This document shows, piece after piece, positions 25,309 through 33,128 of a DNA stretch of 64,000 nucleotides. The notes beneath the pieces are model-generated. The model saw only the letters and a list, made by a program, of their open reading frames with translations, had not been told where the DNA came from and ran no database searches. Made by a program: the position numbers and the translations under genes. The stretch is from Deltaproteobacteria bacterium (lineage in GTDB: Bacteria; SAR324; JACQKK01), in the NCBI GenBank assembly GCA_029858505.1, contig JAOUEW010000002.1, positions 540,851-604,850 of the forward strand. The letters are read 5' to 3'. Positions within the stretch are counted from its first letter, which is position 1. Every line of letters begins with the position of its first letter.

Positions 25309-25340
25309 TAGGTTATGGTAATGACACTTACCGTAACCTA
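25309..25340. other. 13-6-13 inverted repeat, candidate recombination core site
   Basis: Arms TAGGTTATGGTAA (25309-25321) and TTACCGTAACCTA (25328-25340) are complementary at 12 of 13 positions around the 6-bp centre TGACAC. The inner part, GTAA-TG----TTAC, has the same layout as dif sites (11-bp arms, 6-bp centre, TAA/TTA at the inner ends), and the arm length equals that of loxP. It lies 40 bp upstream of the recombinase start codon, as difSL lies next to xerS in streptococci. On the minus strand the stem is followed by ATTTTTT, so a weak terminator or a 5' leader hairpin is an alternative. Confidence 0.5.
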
Positions 25341-25350
25341 TACAAAACAG

Positions 25351-25379
25351 AAAATAAATATCCTTGACAAAAAATTCAA
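25351..25379 (-). promoter_or_regulatory. Candidate promoter of the recombinase gene
   Basis: On the minus strand TTGAAT (25379-25374) and TATTTT (25356-25351) are spaced by 17 bp. Transcription would begin close to 25344, so the 13-6-13 inverted repeat would lie at the very 5' end of the mRNA. It overlaps the lexA promoter region on the other strand. Confidence 0.4.
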
Positions 25380-25393
25380 ATATCGTGTACTTA
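25364..25393 (+). promoter_or_regulatory. Candidate lexA promoter
   Basis: A perfect TTGACA (25364-25369) is followed after 18 bp by TACTTA (25388-25393) as a -10 candidate. The -10 falls inside the 16-bp palindrome, so a repressor bound there would block RNA polymerase. The leader to the lexA ATG would be about 115 nt. Confidence 0.5.
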
Positions 25394-25400
25394 TGTACAC
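25385..25400. promoter_or_regulatory. Perfect palindrome, candidate LexA operator
   Basis: GTGTAC-TTAT-GTACAC is a perfect inverted repeat with 6-bp arms. Its GTAC-N4-GTAC core resembles the GTAC-N4-GTWC type of LexA box described in cyanobacteria and differs from the E. coli CTGT-N8-ACAG box. It overlaps the -10 of the candidate lexA promoter and abuts the -35 of the candidate recombinase promoter. Autoregulation of lexA makes this the natural place for its operator. I saw no second copy elsewhere in the window. Confidence 0.6.
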
Positions 25401-25515
25401 CGGAGAACTTATGTTGACCATATATTGAACTTAGCAGAAAAAGCCGAATGGTGGAATTCAAATCGTAATCTTATCTGTCCTTCCCTTTACTCATAGGAAA
25501 TTCGCTGAGACGAAC

Positions 25516-26139
25516 ATGAGTAAAAATCTCACCGACCGCCAGCAAGAAATTCTTCACTTTATTGAAGAACATATTCGCCTTCATGGGTATTCCCCATCGG
25601 TGCGGGATATTCAGCACCATTTCCGGCTGGCCTCTCCCTCGGGCATTCAAAAGCATATCGAAGCCTTGGTTTCTAAAGGGTACCTATCCAAAGAAGGATT
25701 GATTTCACGCTCCCTACGCCCCATTCAGGAGGGGAAACCAACCCCCATATTCCCCTATATCGATCTTCCTTTGGCGGGTTTTGTGGCCGCCGGGCAGCCC
25801 ATTGAAGCCATCGAACAATTCGACTCCATTTCCGTCCCCTCTTTTTTGGCCAGCACCACCCATGCCCATTATGTTCTTAGGGTAAAAGGTGATTCCATGA
25901 TCGAGGACAACGTGCAAGATGGGGATTACGTGATTCTTGACCCCAGAGACACCGCGGCCAACGGAGAAATGGTGGTTGCCTTAATTCATGGTGGAGAAGC
26001 CACCTTAAAACGCTATTACCACGAAGGGCATCGCATTCGTTTACAGCCCAAAAATCCGGGCATGGAACCGATCTACCTTCGGGAAGATGAGGTCAAAATC
26101 CAGGGGGTCGTGGTGGGCATTTGGAGAATGTATAAGTAA
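25516..26139 (+). CDS. lexA: LexA repressor (SOS regulator)
   Basis: A 207-residue transcriptional repressor that self-cleaves when activated by RecA on single-stranded DNA. An N-terminal winged helix (about residues 1-68, LTDRQQEILHFIEEHI) precedes the S24 peptidase domain. The cleavage site is Ala92-Gly93 (FVAAGQPI), the catalytic Ser127 is in GDSMIEDNV and Lys165 in ATLKRYY. The whole apparatus is intact. The recognition helix (about 28-44) differs from E. coli LexA, in line with a different operator. Only a weak ribosome site precedes ATG 25516. The divergent neighbour is a tyrosine recombinase rather than recA or a polymerase gene. Confidence 0.95.
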   Translation: MSKNLTDRQQEILHFIEEHIRLHGYSPSVRDIQHHFRLASPSGIQKHIEALVSKGYLSKEGLISRSLRPIQEGKPTPIFPYIDLPLAGFVAAGQPIEAIEQFDSISVPSFLASTTHAHYVLRVKGDSMIEDNVQDGDYVILDPRDTAANGEMVVALIHGGEATLKRYYHEGHRIRLQPKNPGMEPIYLREDEVKIQGVVVGIWRMYK

Positions 26140-26421
26140 AGAATTGAAATATATAATCAATCATTTTGACAGACTACTAAAAAACGGGGCCGTGGAATTG
26201 AAGAATGTTCATATTACTGGAGAAAGGATTGGGTATGGTGTGGTGTTATTAGAAATAGGAATTATCTATATTAACATAATATATCCGTTATTTTTAAATC
26301 GAAAGGAACTGGGCGTCAGATTCCTCTCCAATGCCTGTTAAATTCGTATCACAACAGATACATATTTAGAATTACGGAAGGGAAAGTGTTTTTTCAAAAG
26401 TATCGGGATAAATATCCTGGG

Positions 26422-27564
26422 TTACCGCTTAAAAAAAGTCTGCACACGATCTACTACCCGGTTTACCTGGCCCTCCGTAAGCCCGAAAAATATGGGAAGG
26501 CGCAACAACCGTTCGGATTCCCTTGTGGTATACACATCTTCCCCGTGCATGCGGCCATATTTTTTCCCCATGGGGCTACTGTGAAGGGGAACATAATGAG
26601 AGGCTGACTGAATATTGTTTTCCTTTAAAAAATCAAAGAGTTTGTTTCGTTCGGTTAAGTTTTTTACCTTGATATAAAACATATGGGCGTTGTTCGTACA
26701 ATGTTCCGGAATCACGGGCAATTCAATGAAACCCCTGGTTTCCAAATGTTTTAGGCCCTGGCCATACCCTTCCCAAGCTTTTCGTCTAGATTGTTGAATG
26801 ATCTCTATATTTTCCAGTTGCCCCCACAAATAGGCAGCCGGCAGCTCCCCCAATAAATGAGAAGACCCCAAGGCCACCCATGTGTATTTGTCTACCTGGC
26901 CACTTAACACATTCTTTCGGTTTGTCCCTTTCTCTTGTGCTATTTCCGCGTCTTCCACATATTTTTTGTCATTGATGCACAGGGCCCCACCCTCGCCACA
27001 GGTAATATTCTTGGTTTCGTGAAAACTAAAACATCCCATGTCCCCTATAGAACCCAAGGCTTTCCCCTTATAAAAACTGTCGATGGCCTGGGCTGCATCT
27101 TCAACCACGCTCACACTGTGCTCTTGGGCAAGGGACAGGATGGCATCCATCTCACAAGCCACCCCTGCGTAATGGACGGGCACAATCACTTTGGTTTTGG
27201 GCGATATGGCTTCCGCCACTTTTTGCTCATCCATGTTCATGGTGTCCGGCCGTACATCCACAAACACCAGGCTTGCTCCGCGCAACGCAAAAGCACTGGC
27301 CGTGGAAACAAACGTAAAGGAGGGAACGATCACTTCGTCACCCGGGCCAACGTTTAACAGCATGGCAGACAATTCCAAAGCCTGGGTACAAGAGGGAGTC
27401 ATCAATACCCTCTGACCACCCAATTTTTCTTGAAACCAAATTTCTAATTTTCTGGTGAACGGGCCGTTGCCACACAAAAATTTATTCTGAATGGCTTGCC
27501 GAATATGGTTTATCTCATATCCCGTCTCTGGTGGAACGTGGAATTTGATCGTTTTATCATCCAT
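26422..27564 (-). CDS. WecE/RffA-type dTDP-4-keto-6-deoxyglucose aminotransferase (first copy)
   Basis: A 380-residue PLP-dependent DegT/DnrJ/EryC1 enzyme. The FSFHETKNITCGEGGA segment carries the PLP lysine and is typical of WecE/RffA, which makes dTDP-4-amino-4,6-dideoxygalactose. The PSCTQALELSAMLL and PVHYAGVACEMD segments also fit. The substrate would be supplied by RfbA and RfbB encoded 8 kb away. The gene stands alone between AT-rich spacers. A second, clearly different WecE-type gene lies at 41441-42565 in the glycan cluster. The two share motif blocks, but the N-termini differ. Confidence 0.85.
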   Translation of the reverse strand: MDDKTIKFHVPPETGYEINHIRQAIQNKFLCGNGPFTRKLEIWFQEKLGGQRVLMTPSCTQALELSAMLLNVGPGDEVIVPSFTFVSTASAFALRGASLVFVDVRPDTMNMDEQKVAEAISPKTKVIVPVHYAGVACEMDAILSLAQEHSVSVVEDAAQAIDSFYKGKALGSIGDMGCFSFHETKNITCGEGGALCINDKKYVEDAEIAQEKGTNRKNVLSGQVDKYTWVALGSSHLLGELPAAYLWGQLENIEIIQQSRRKAWEGYGQGLKHLETRGFIELPVIPEHCTNNAHMFYIKVKNLTERNKLFDFLKENNIQSASHYVPLHSSPMGKKYGRMHGEDVYTTRESERLLRLPIFFGLTEGQVNRVVDRVQTFFKR

Positions 27565-28362
27565 AATTATTCCATTATTGGTCGCCTTAATGTTGACTTT
27601 TGGGTCTTGAGTAGAAATCAGTCTTTTTCCTGTCTAGCCTTTACACATATCGGGGCAACTTTTTTACACCAGGATACTCCCACGCCCCTCGCGTTTTGAT
27701 ATTTTTATCTTATACAAAAGAAGACTTTTACATTTTATTCTTTGATCTGGTTAGAACTGATTTCGGGAACAAATATTCCTTCCTCAATCTATCTCACTAT
27801 ATCCAGATTCAAATCTCAGTGTAATCCGTTATCTAACTATAGAGACCATGTGAATGGACGATATTCATGGGGTTGTGGTCGTTTACAATAATTATTTTCC
27901 CACCGTTTTTATCCCTCTTCCCCATGGGGATTTCTTTGGGAGAGAATTTGATTCGTTCACTTGTTTTTACCGAGTCGTGGGGGCATATCACAGAGTGCTT
28001 TTGGGGTTTGAAGTATCTTTCAGCCTATCTCTCATGATCATTTATTTTTAGGCATAGCGGACTTATAGTTGATTATTATTCCATCACTTTTTATCTGCGT
28101 TATTATTTTCCACCATCAAAGTTTCATGACGTGATATTGTGTCTTTATTCGTCTTGTTTCTTTGCGCCCCTTGAATTAACATATAACGTCTCTTTTCATC
28201 CTATAAAGCAAGCGAATATTTTTCATATTTTTACCAGGGTCGTCCAGAGAAACACCAGAAAAAACACAGAGAGAATTTTGATTTTAAAAAGAACAGAACG
28301 ATGAGATTATCTTTGAATGAAGGGATTTTTCACGGAAGGGAGATATTTCTCGAAGAAACAAT
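27565..28362. other. Long AT-rich gene-free spacer
   Basis: About 800 bp with no credible reading frame on either strand. It is AT-rich with short homopolymer runs and contains no strong hairpin that I can see. It separates the start region of the first WecE-type gene from the 3' end of the Nudix gene, so the WecE promoter should be in its left part. It may be the remains of decayed genes; I found no recognisable protein fragment. Confidence 0.35.
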
Positions 28363-28986
28363 TTATTTACTAGAGGAACGTACTCGGTCTCGGTTTAGCT
28401 TCAACCAAAGAAGGCCAATCACCGTGAGGGAATATTGAAATTCACCCGCGTCAAGACGCTGGAAGGCTTCATCGGCTGACAACACATGGGTTAGGATATC
28501 CTCCCCCTCCTGGGCCATTCCATGAATGCCTTGTACCTCCTCCGCCCGGATAATCCCCAGGGAATAAAAAACCCGTTCGGTGGTGTATCCAGGGCTGACC
28601 AAATAAGTGCAGATCGGCTCTAACCGTACCAAAGAAACCCCCAATTCCTCTTGGGTTTCCCGCACCATCACATCTTGAGGGATCTCGCCAGAGTCCACCA
28701 TCCCCGCAACGGGTTCCAACTGCCAGCAATTTTCCCCAGCCAAATAGGAACCCGCCCTGAATTGCTCCAGCAGGGCCACCTGATCTGTGAGTGGGTCGTA
28801 GGGAAGAACGGCCGCAGCGTCTGCCCGGATATACACTTCACGGTTGATCGGGCCGATCCATCCTCCAGCATGGGCCTGAAGGTTCACCTGAAGGTTATCC
28901 ACCCGGCTGAACCCCTGAAATTCAGTCTTTTGGGAGATAAAACGCACCCGTTTATCTTTTGGCTGGCGTTTTGGGTTGTCCGTCAT
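28363..28986 (-). CDS. Nudix hydrolase, ADP-ribose pyrophosphatase-like
   Basis: A 207-residue NudF-type Nudix protein. The Nudix box GMVDSGEIPQDVMVRETQEELGV fits GX5EX7REUXEEXGU exactly, with catalytic glutamates in REtqEE. The upstream segment (DQVALLEQFRAGSYLAG) and the downstream SPGYTTERVFYSLG fit ADP-ribose pyrophosphatases, which split ADP-ribose into AMP and ribose 5-phosphate. I chose ATG 28986 (MTDNPKRQ); an in-frame start at 29025 adds 13 residues. The lon gene ends 67 bp upstream on the same strand and could be co-transcribed. Confidence 0.86.
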   Translation of the reverse strand: MTDNPKRQPKDKRVRFISQKTEFQGFSRVDNLQVNLQAHAGGWIGPINREVYIRADAAAVLPYDPLTDQVALLEQFRAGSYLAGENCWQLEPVAGMVDSGEIPQDVMVRETQEELGVSLVRLEPICTYLVSPGYTTERVFYSLGIIRAEEVQGIHGMAQEGEDILTHVLSADEAFQRLDAGEFQYSLTVIGLLWLKLNRDRVRSSSK

Positions 28987-29052
28987 GGGGGCAGTCCATC
29001 CGATAGAAATCCATCGGGACTTCAAGATAGACCCGTGGTGGGGGGAAATATA

Positions 29053-31497
29053 CTAAATGGAAGCCATATCCGGTTCTGCCATGGGTGGGGTTTTCCCATC
29101 CTCTTTGTCTTTTTCCATGGCATCCAGTCTTTTTTCTTCTTCGGCCATTTCTTCCGGGGTCAGGGGCTTGGGGGGCCGCACCAACGCAATGGCGATCACT
29201 TCCATCAAGGAATGAACGGGAGAGATTTTCAACCCGCTCAGAATTTCCTTGTGGATGTCGGCCAAATCTTTTTCGTTTTCCCCTGGAATGATGACTTCTT
29301 GGATGCGCCCCCGTTTGGCGGCCAAAAGTTTTTCCTTCAATCCGCCAATTTGCAAAACCAACCCGCGCAGGGTCAGTTCTCCAGTCATGGCCACGTCGTT
29401 TCGCACCGGAATTCCGGTCAAAGCGCTCACCAGAGAGGTTACCAGGGTAATCCCGGCGGAAGGCCCATCTTTGGGGGTGGCCCCCTCTGGCAGGTGGATA
29501 TGTATGTCTAGTTTTTTCAGCTTGGAGGGAAAAATTCCAAATTCGTAAGCGTTTGATCGGACATAACTATACGCAATCTGGGCCGATTCCTTCATCACCT
29601 CACCCAATTGACCCGTGATGAAAATTCCCCCTTTTCCACGCATGGTTTCCACTTCGGTAATCAACAGCTCTCCCCCTACGCTGGTCACCCCCAACCCCGT
29701 GGTAATCCCCACCTCTCCGGCTTCTTCCGGAGGGGTGTGTTGGTATTTAGGGGCCCCCAGAAATCGCACCAGGGTTTTGGGGGTAATGATCACCTTTTGG
29801 TCAGAGTCCTTTTTCACAAGGCCTGTTACAACCTTGCGGAATACCTTTCCAATTTCCCGTTCTAACCCACGAACCCCCGCCTCCCGGGTATAACTCCTCA
29901 CCACTTCGGCCAGGGCATCCTCGCGGATACGCACTTTTTTATCGTCGAGGCCGTGTTCCGCCAACTGTTTGGGGATTAAGTGCGTTTTGGCGATGTTGAT
30001 TTTTTCCATTTCGGTGTAGCCCGGAATGGAGATTACCTCCATCCGGTCCAGCAGGGGATGGGAAATGTTCTCGGTGGAATTGGCCGTGCAAATAAACAAA
30101 GACTGAGACAGGTCGTACTCAACCTCGATGTAGTGATCCATGAAGGTGTTGTTTTGTTCGGGGTCCAACACCTCCAGCAGGGCCGCCGAGGGGTCTCCCA
30201 TAATGCTGGTGTAGAGTTTATCGACTTCGTCCATGAGGATGACCGGGTTTTTGCTGCCAGCCTTCTTGACTGCCTGAATGATTTTCCCCGGCATGGCCCC
30301 AATGTAGGTGCGGCGGTGGCCGCGAATTTCGGCTTCGTCACGAATCCCCCCCAGGCTCATGCGGGCAAATTTCCTCCCCACGGCCCGGGAAATGGATTTC
30401 GCCAGGGATGTTTTCCCAACGCCCGGCGGGCCCACCAAGCATAGGATGGGGCCCTTGAGTTCGCCCTTTAGTTTGCAAACCGCCAAATATTCCACAATGC
30501 GTTCTTTCACCTTGTCCAGCCCGTAATGGTCTTCATCCAATATTTTCTGGGCCAATTCCAGGTCAAAGGTGTCCTTGGTGGATTTGCTCCATGGAAGACT
30601 GAGCAGCCAATCCAAATAGTTTCGTCCCACGTTGGCTTCCGCCGACATGGGAGACATCATTTTTAATTTTTTCAGTTCCTTTTTAGCGATTTCTTCCGGC
30701 CCTTTGGGCATTTTGGCTTTTTTAATCTTGTCATCGTATTCCTCATACTCATCTCGAATATCCTCGGTCTGCCCCAATTCTTTTTGAATAACCTTCAATT
30801 GCTCGCTTAAATACTGGTCCCGATGAACCGAACCCACGTTTTTCTGGGCGTGTTCCTTCATCTTTTTTTCCAATTGCCGGATTTTGATTTCCTCCGACAT
30901 TTGCCCCAGCACCATCTCCAACCGCCGCAAGGGGCTTTCTTCCTCCAGCAATTTTTGTTTCCAATCCCGGGGTGAAGTGAGCAGGGGGGCAATGCGGTCC
31001 GACAGTTCAAACGGCTGGCACTCCATGATGTTGGCGTGATCAATTTCCGCCGGGCTTTTCTTATTTTCCGATGTGTATTCCATGAACATGGTTTTGGCCC
31101 GCTCAGCCAACTGGGTGATTTCTTCCCCCTCCATCTCCAGGGTGGGAAGAATTTCAACCTGGGCCAGGTAATAATCCTTGGTAATCACCGCGTCCATCAG
31201 GCGGGCCCGGCCTTTGGCCTCGTACAATGCCTTCAACGTTCCATTGGGCAGCCGCATGATCTGGAGAATGGTTCCGACGGTTCCAACCCTAAATAGATCT
31301 TCCATATCAGGGCGTTCAACAGACGTGTCTTTTTGAGTGATCACGAAGATTCCCCGATCCCCAGCCAAGGCCCGTTCCACCGCCTCCATCGATTGCTTGC
31401 GCCCGATGAAAAAGGGAATGGTCATGCCCGGGTAAATGATATCTTCCCGCATGGGTAGCATGGGAAGGGAAACAACCTGTCGGGGGATCTGATTCAT
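29053..31497 (-). CDS. lon: ATP-dependent protease Lon (second copy)
   Basis: An 814-residue LonA protease, complete: LON domain from MLPMREDIIYPGMTIPFFIGRKQS, AAA+ module with GPPGVGKTS, and S16 domain with the catalytic serine in PKDGPSAG and lysine in GGLKEK. It is closely related to the first copy through the AAA+ and protease core but differs in the N-domain loops and in the tail, which is acidic and charged here (about residues 780-814) instead of proline-rich. Such pairs usually divide general quality control and developmental or stress tasks. Start ATG 31497 has AAGGAAT just upstream. Confidence 0.95.
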   Translation of the reverse strand: MNQIPRQVVSLPMLPMREDIIYPGMTIPFFIGRKQSMEAVERALAGDRGIFVITQKDTSVERPDMEDLFRVGTVGTILQIMRLPNGTLKALYEAKGRARLMDAVITKDYYLAQVEILPTLEMEGEEITQLAERAKTMFMEYTSENKKSPAEIDHANIMECQPFELSDRIAPLLTSPRDWKQKLLEEESPLRRLEMVLGQMSEEIKIRQLEKKMKEHAQKNVGSVHRDQYLSEQLKVIQKELGQTEDIRDEYEEYDDKIKKAKMPKGPEEIAKKELKKLKMMSPMSAEANVGRNYLDWLLSLPWSKSTKDTFDLELAQKILDEDHYGLDKVKERIVEYLAVCKLKGELKGPILCLVGPPGVGKTSLAKSISRAVGRKFARMSLGGIRDEAEIRGHRRTYIGAMPGKIIQAVKKAGSKNPVILMDEVDKLYTSIMGDPSAALLEVLDPEQNNTFMDHYIEVEYDLSQSLFICTANSTENISHPLLDRMEVISIPGYTEMEKINIAKTHLIPKQLAEHGLDDKKVRIREDALAEVVRSYTREAGVRGLEREIGKVFRKVVTGLVKKDSDQKVIITPKTLVRFLGAPKYQHTPPEEAGEVGITTGLGVTSVGGELLITEVETMRGKGGIFITGQLGEVMKESAQIAYSYVRSNAYEFGIFPSKLKKLDIHIHLPEGATPKDGPSAGITLVTSLVSALTGIPVRNDVAMTGELTLRGLVLQIGGLKEKLLAAKRGRIQEVIIPGENEKDLADIHKEILSGLKISPVHSLMEVIAIALVRPPKPLTPEEMAEEEKRLDAMEKDKEDGKTPPMAEPDMASI

Positions 31498-31722
31498 GAT
31501 TCCTTGGAAATCCGTTGAATAGGGGGTGAGATCATCTATCTATAACGGTAACATAGCCCGCCAGGGGTGAAAACAAGGGACAGGATTTAAACCATAGTCC
31601 TTTTGCTGATCCCCCCATCCTACGCTTCTTCCGTTTACATCCTGCTGGGCAAACGATAAAATTGAACAAGAATCTATCCATCGTAAGAGACACCGTTGCT
31701 TTCCTAACCCTCAAGGCCCCCA

Positions 31723-32097
31723 ATGATTACGCTGACGGAAAACGCAGCCAAAGAGATCCGCAAGGTGAAAGAGGAGGAAGGCATGCCCTTAGATGTTCCC
31801 GTCCGAATCGGGATCAAGGGAGGGGGGTGTTCTGGGTTTACCTATACCTTTGAATTTGATTCGAAAATGACCAAAATGGACCTGGAATTCCAATCCCAGG
31901 GGATTCATATACTGGTTGATAAAAAAAGCCATATTTACATTGATGGCACCGAAGTGGACTGGAGTTATGACCTGATGGACCGCGGATTAAAATTCAAAAA
32001 TCCGGCGGCCAAAGGTTCCTGCGGATGCGGAACCTCCTTTATCTACGATCCCCAAGAAAAACAGAAATCCCTGCCCACCCTGCCCTTCGAACTGTGA
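31723..32097 (+). CDS. A-type iron-sulfur carrier (IscA/ErpA/HesB family)
   Basis: A 124-residue Fe-S cluster carrier. The three invariant cysteines are present in GGGCSGFTY and the C-terminal CGCGTSF. An N-terminal strand MITLTENAAKEIRKV and the length suit IscA/ErpA. A C-terminal extension of about 17 residues (YDPQEKQKSLPTLPFEL) is longer than in most. The start has AAGG 6 nt upstream. No other isc or suf gene is near, which favours an ErpA-like delivery role over an assembly-operon role. aroQ starts 2 bp after its stop. Confidence 0.9.
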   Translation: MITLTENAAKEIRKVKEEEGMPLDVPVRIGIKGGGCSGFTYTFEFDSKMTKMDLEFQSQGIHILVDKKSHIYIDGTEVDWSYDLMDRGLKFKNPAAKGSCGCGTSFIYDPQEKQKSLPTLPFEL

Positions 32098-32099
32098 CC

Positions 32100-32537
32100 A
32101 TGGCAAAAATTCTTCTGCTAAATGGCCCCAATTTAAACCTGCTGGGAGAGCGGGAACCGGATATTTATGGAAAAGCCACCTTGTCGGATATTGAAGCCGA
32201 TGTTCGTAAGGTGGTGGAACAAGCGGGTCATGCCCTGTTCAGTTTTCAATCCAACCATGAGGGTCAACTGGTTGAGTGGCTTCAACAAAATCGGGATGCC
32301 CGCTTTGCCTTGGTAAACGCCGCTTCATTGACCCACACCAGCATTGCCCTGAGGGATAGCCTTTCCCTGACAAAAATTCCCTTCATTGAAGTGCACTTGT
32401 CGAACGTGTACAAGCGGGAAGCCTTCCGCCATCAATCCTACCTGGCCGACATCGCGGTGGGGGTGGTGGCTGGGCTGGGGGCGGCCGGTTATTCCTTCGC
32501 TGCCCGCTACGCGGTAGATCACTTGGCCAAAGATTAA
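32100..32537 (+). CDS. aroQ: 3-dehydroquinate dehydratase, type II
   Basis: A 145-residue type II dehydroquinase (third step of the shikimate pathway). The N-terminal ILLLNGPNLNLLGEREPDIYG contains the conserved Asn and the catalytic Tyr in the flexible lid; the Arg of RExxxYG is present. Later motifs are NAASLTHTSIALRD and EVHLSNVYKREAFRHQS with the catalytic His. NAAS replaces the more common NPGA. Start ATG 32100 lies 2 bp after the stop of the Fe-S carrier, so the two are translationally linked. Confidence 0.95.
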   Translation: MAKILLLNGPNLNLLGEREPDIYGKATLSDIEADVRKVVEQAGHALFSFQSNHEGQLVEWLQQNRDARFALVNAASLTHTSIALRDSLSLTKIPFIEVHLSNVYKREAFRHQSYLADIAVGVVAGLGAAGYSFAARYAVDHLAKD

Positions 32538-32673
32538 GTCTGGGGGTTGTGCCTGGTCCGGCTTCCCTGATATGTTTGAAACCGAAGGATGCCTTCTCCC
32601 CTGACCAAATCGTAGTAAATCCGGATCCATGGGGGCATCTTAAAACATCACATCTACATCCCTTTGGAGAAAC

Positions 32674-33102
32674 ATGGCCGTTGAGCGCACCCTTTCCATT
32701 ATCAAACCCGATGGAGTCAGCCGCAACCTGAATGGAGCCATCCTGCAACGGTTCGAAAAAGCCGGATTAACCATCGCCGCTATTCGGAAAATTCGCCTTT
32801 CCCCTGCCCAGGCCCAGGGGTTCTACGCCGTCCACAAGGACCGCCCTTTCTATCAAAGCCTGACCGAATACATGGCCTCCGGACCTGTGGTTGTATCTGT
32901 TCTGGAAGGTGAAAACGCCATCGCCAAAAACAGGGAATTGATGGGGGCCACCAACCCGGCCAACGCAGCCCCCGGCACCATTCGCAAAGACTTTGCCCAA
33001 AGCATTGAAGCCAACACCGTCCACGGATCGGACGGCCCAGACACAGCCCGGGAAGAAATTTCTTTCTTCTTTACCGAGGCGGAACTGATCGGGGCCAGGT
33101 AA
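32674..33102 (+). CDS. ndk: Nucleoside diphosphate kinase
   Basis: A 142-residue NDP kinase that equalises nucleoside triphosphate pools. The catalytic phospho-His is in the NTVHGSD motif near residue 117. Other family blocks are [29 protein letters not shown] and [22 protein letters not shown]. The length is normal and the start has GGAG about 8 nt upstream. It lies 136 bp after aroQ and 26 bp before an unknown gene on the same strand. Confidence 0.97.
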   Translation: MAVERTLSIIKPDGVSRNLNGAILQRFEKAGLTIAAIRKIRLSPAQAQGFYAVHKDRPFYQSLTEYMASGPVVVSVLEGENAIAKNRELMGATNPANAAPGTIRKDFAQSIEANTVHGSDGPDTAREEISFFFTEAELIGAR

Positions 33103-33128
33103 ATTCCTGGCGCCGCTTCACCGAAAGG

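Noticed and set aside
26087-26341. 84-codon frame after lexA
   Set aside because: It begins inside lexA in another frame and continues into AT-rich non-coding DNA.
27854-28051. 65-codon frame in the 27.6-28.4 kb spacer
   Set aside because: No ribosome site, no recognisable sequence and aromatic-rich random composition.
28651-29511. 286-codon plus-strand frame
   Set aside because: It runs across the Nudix and lon genes on the opposite strand; composition is typical of antisense frames.
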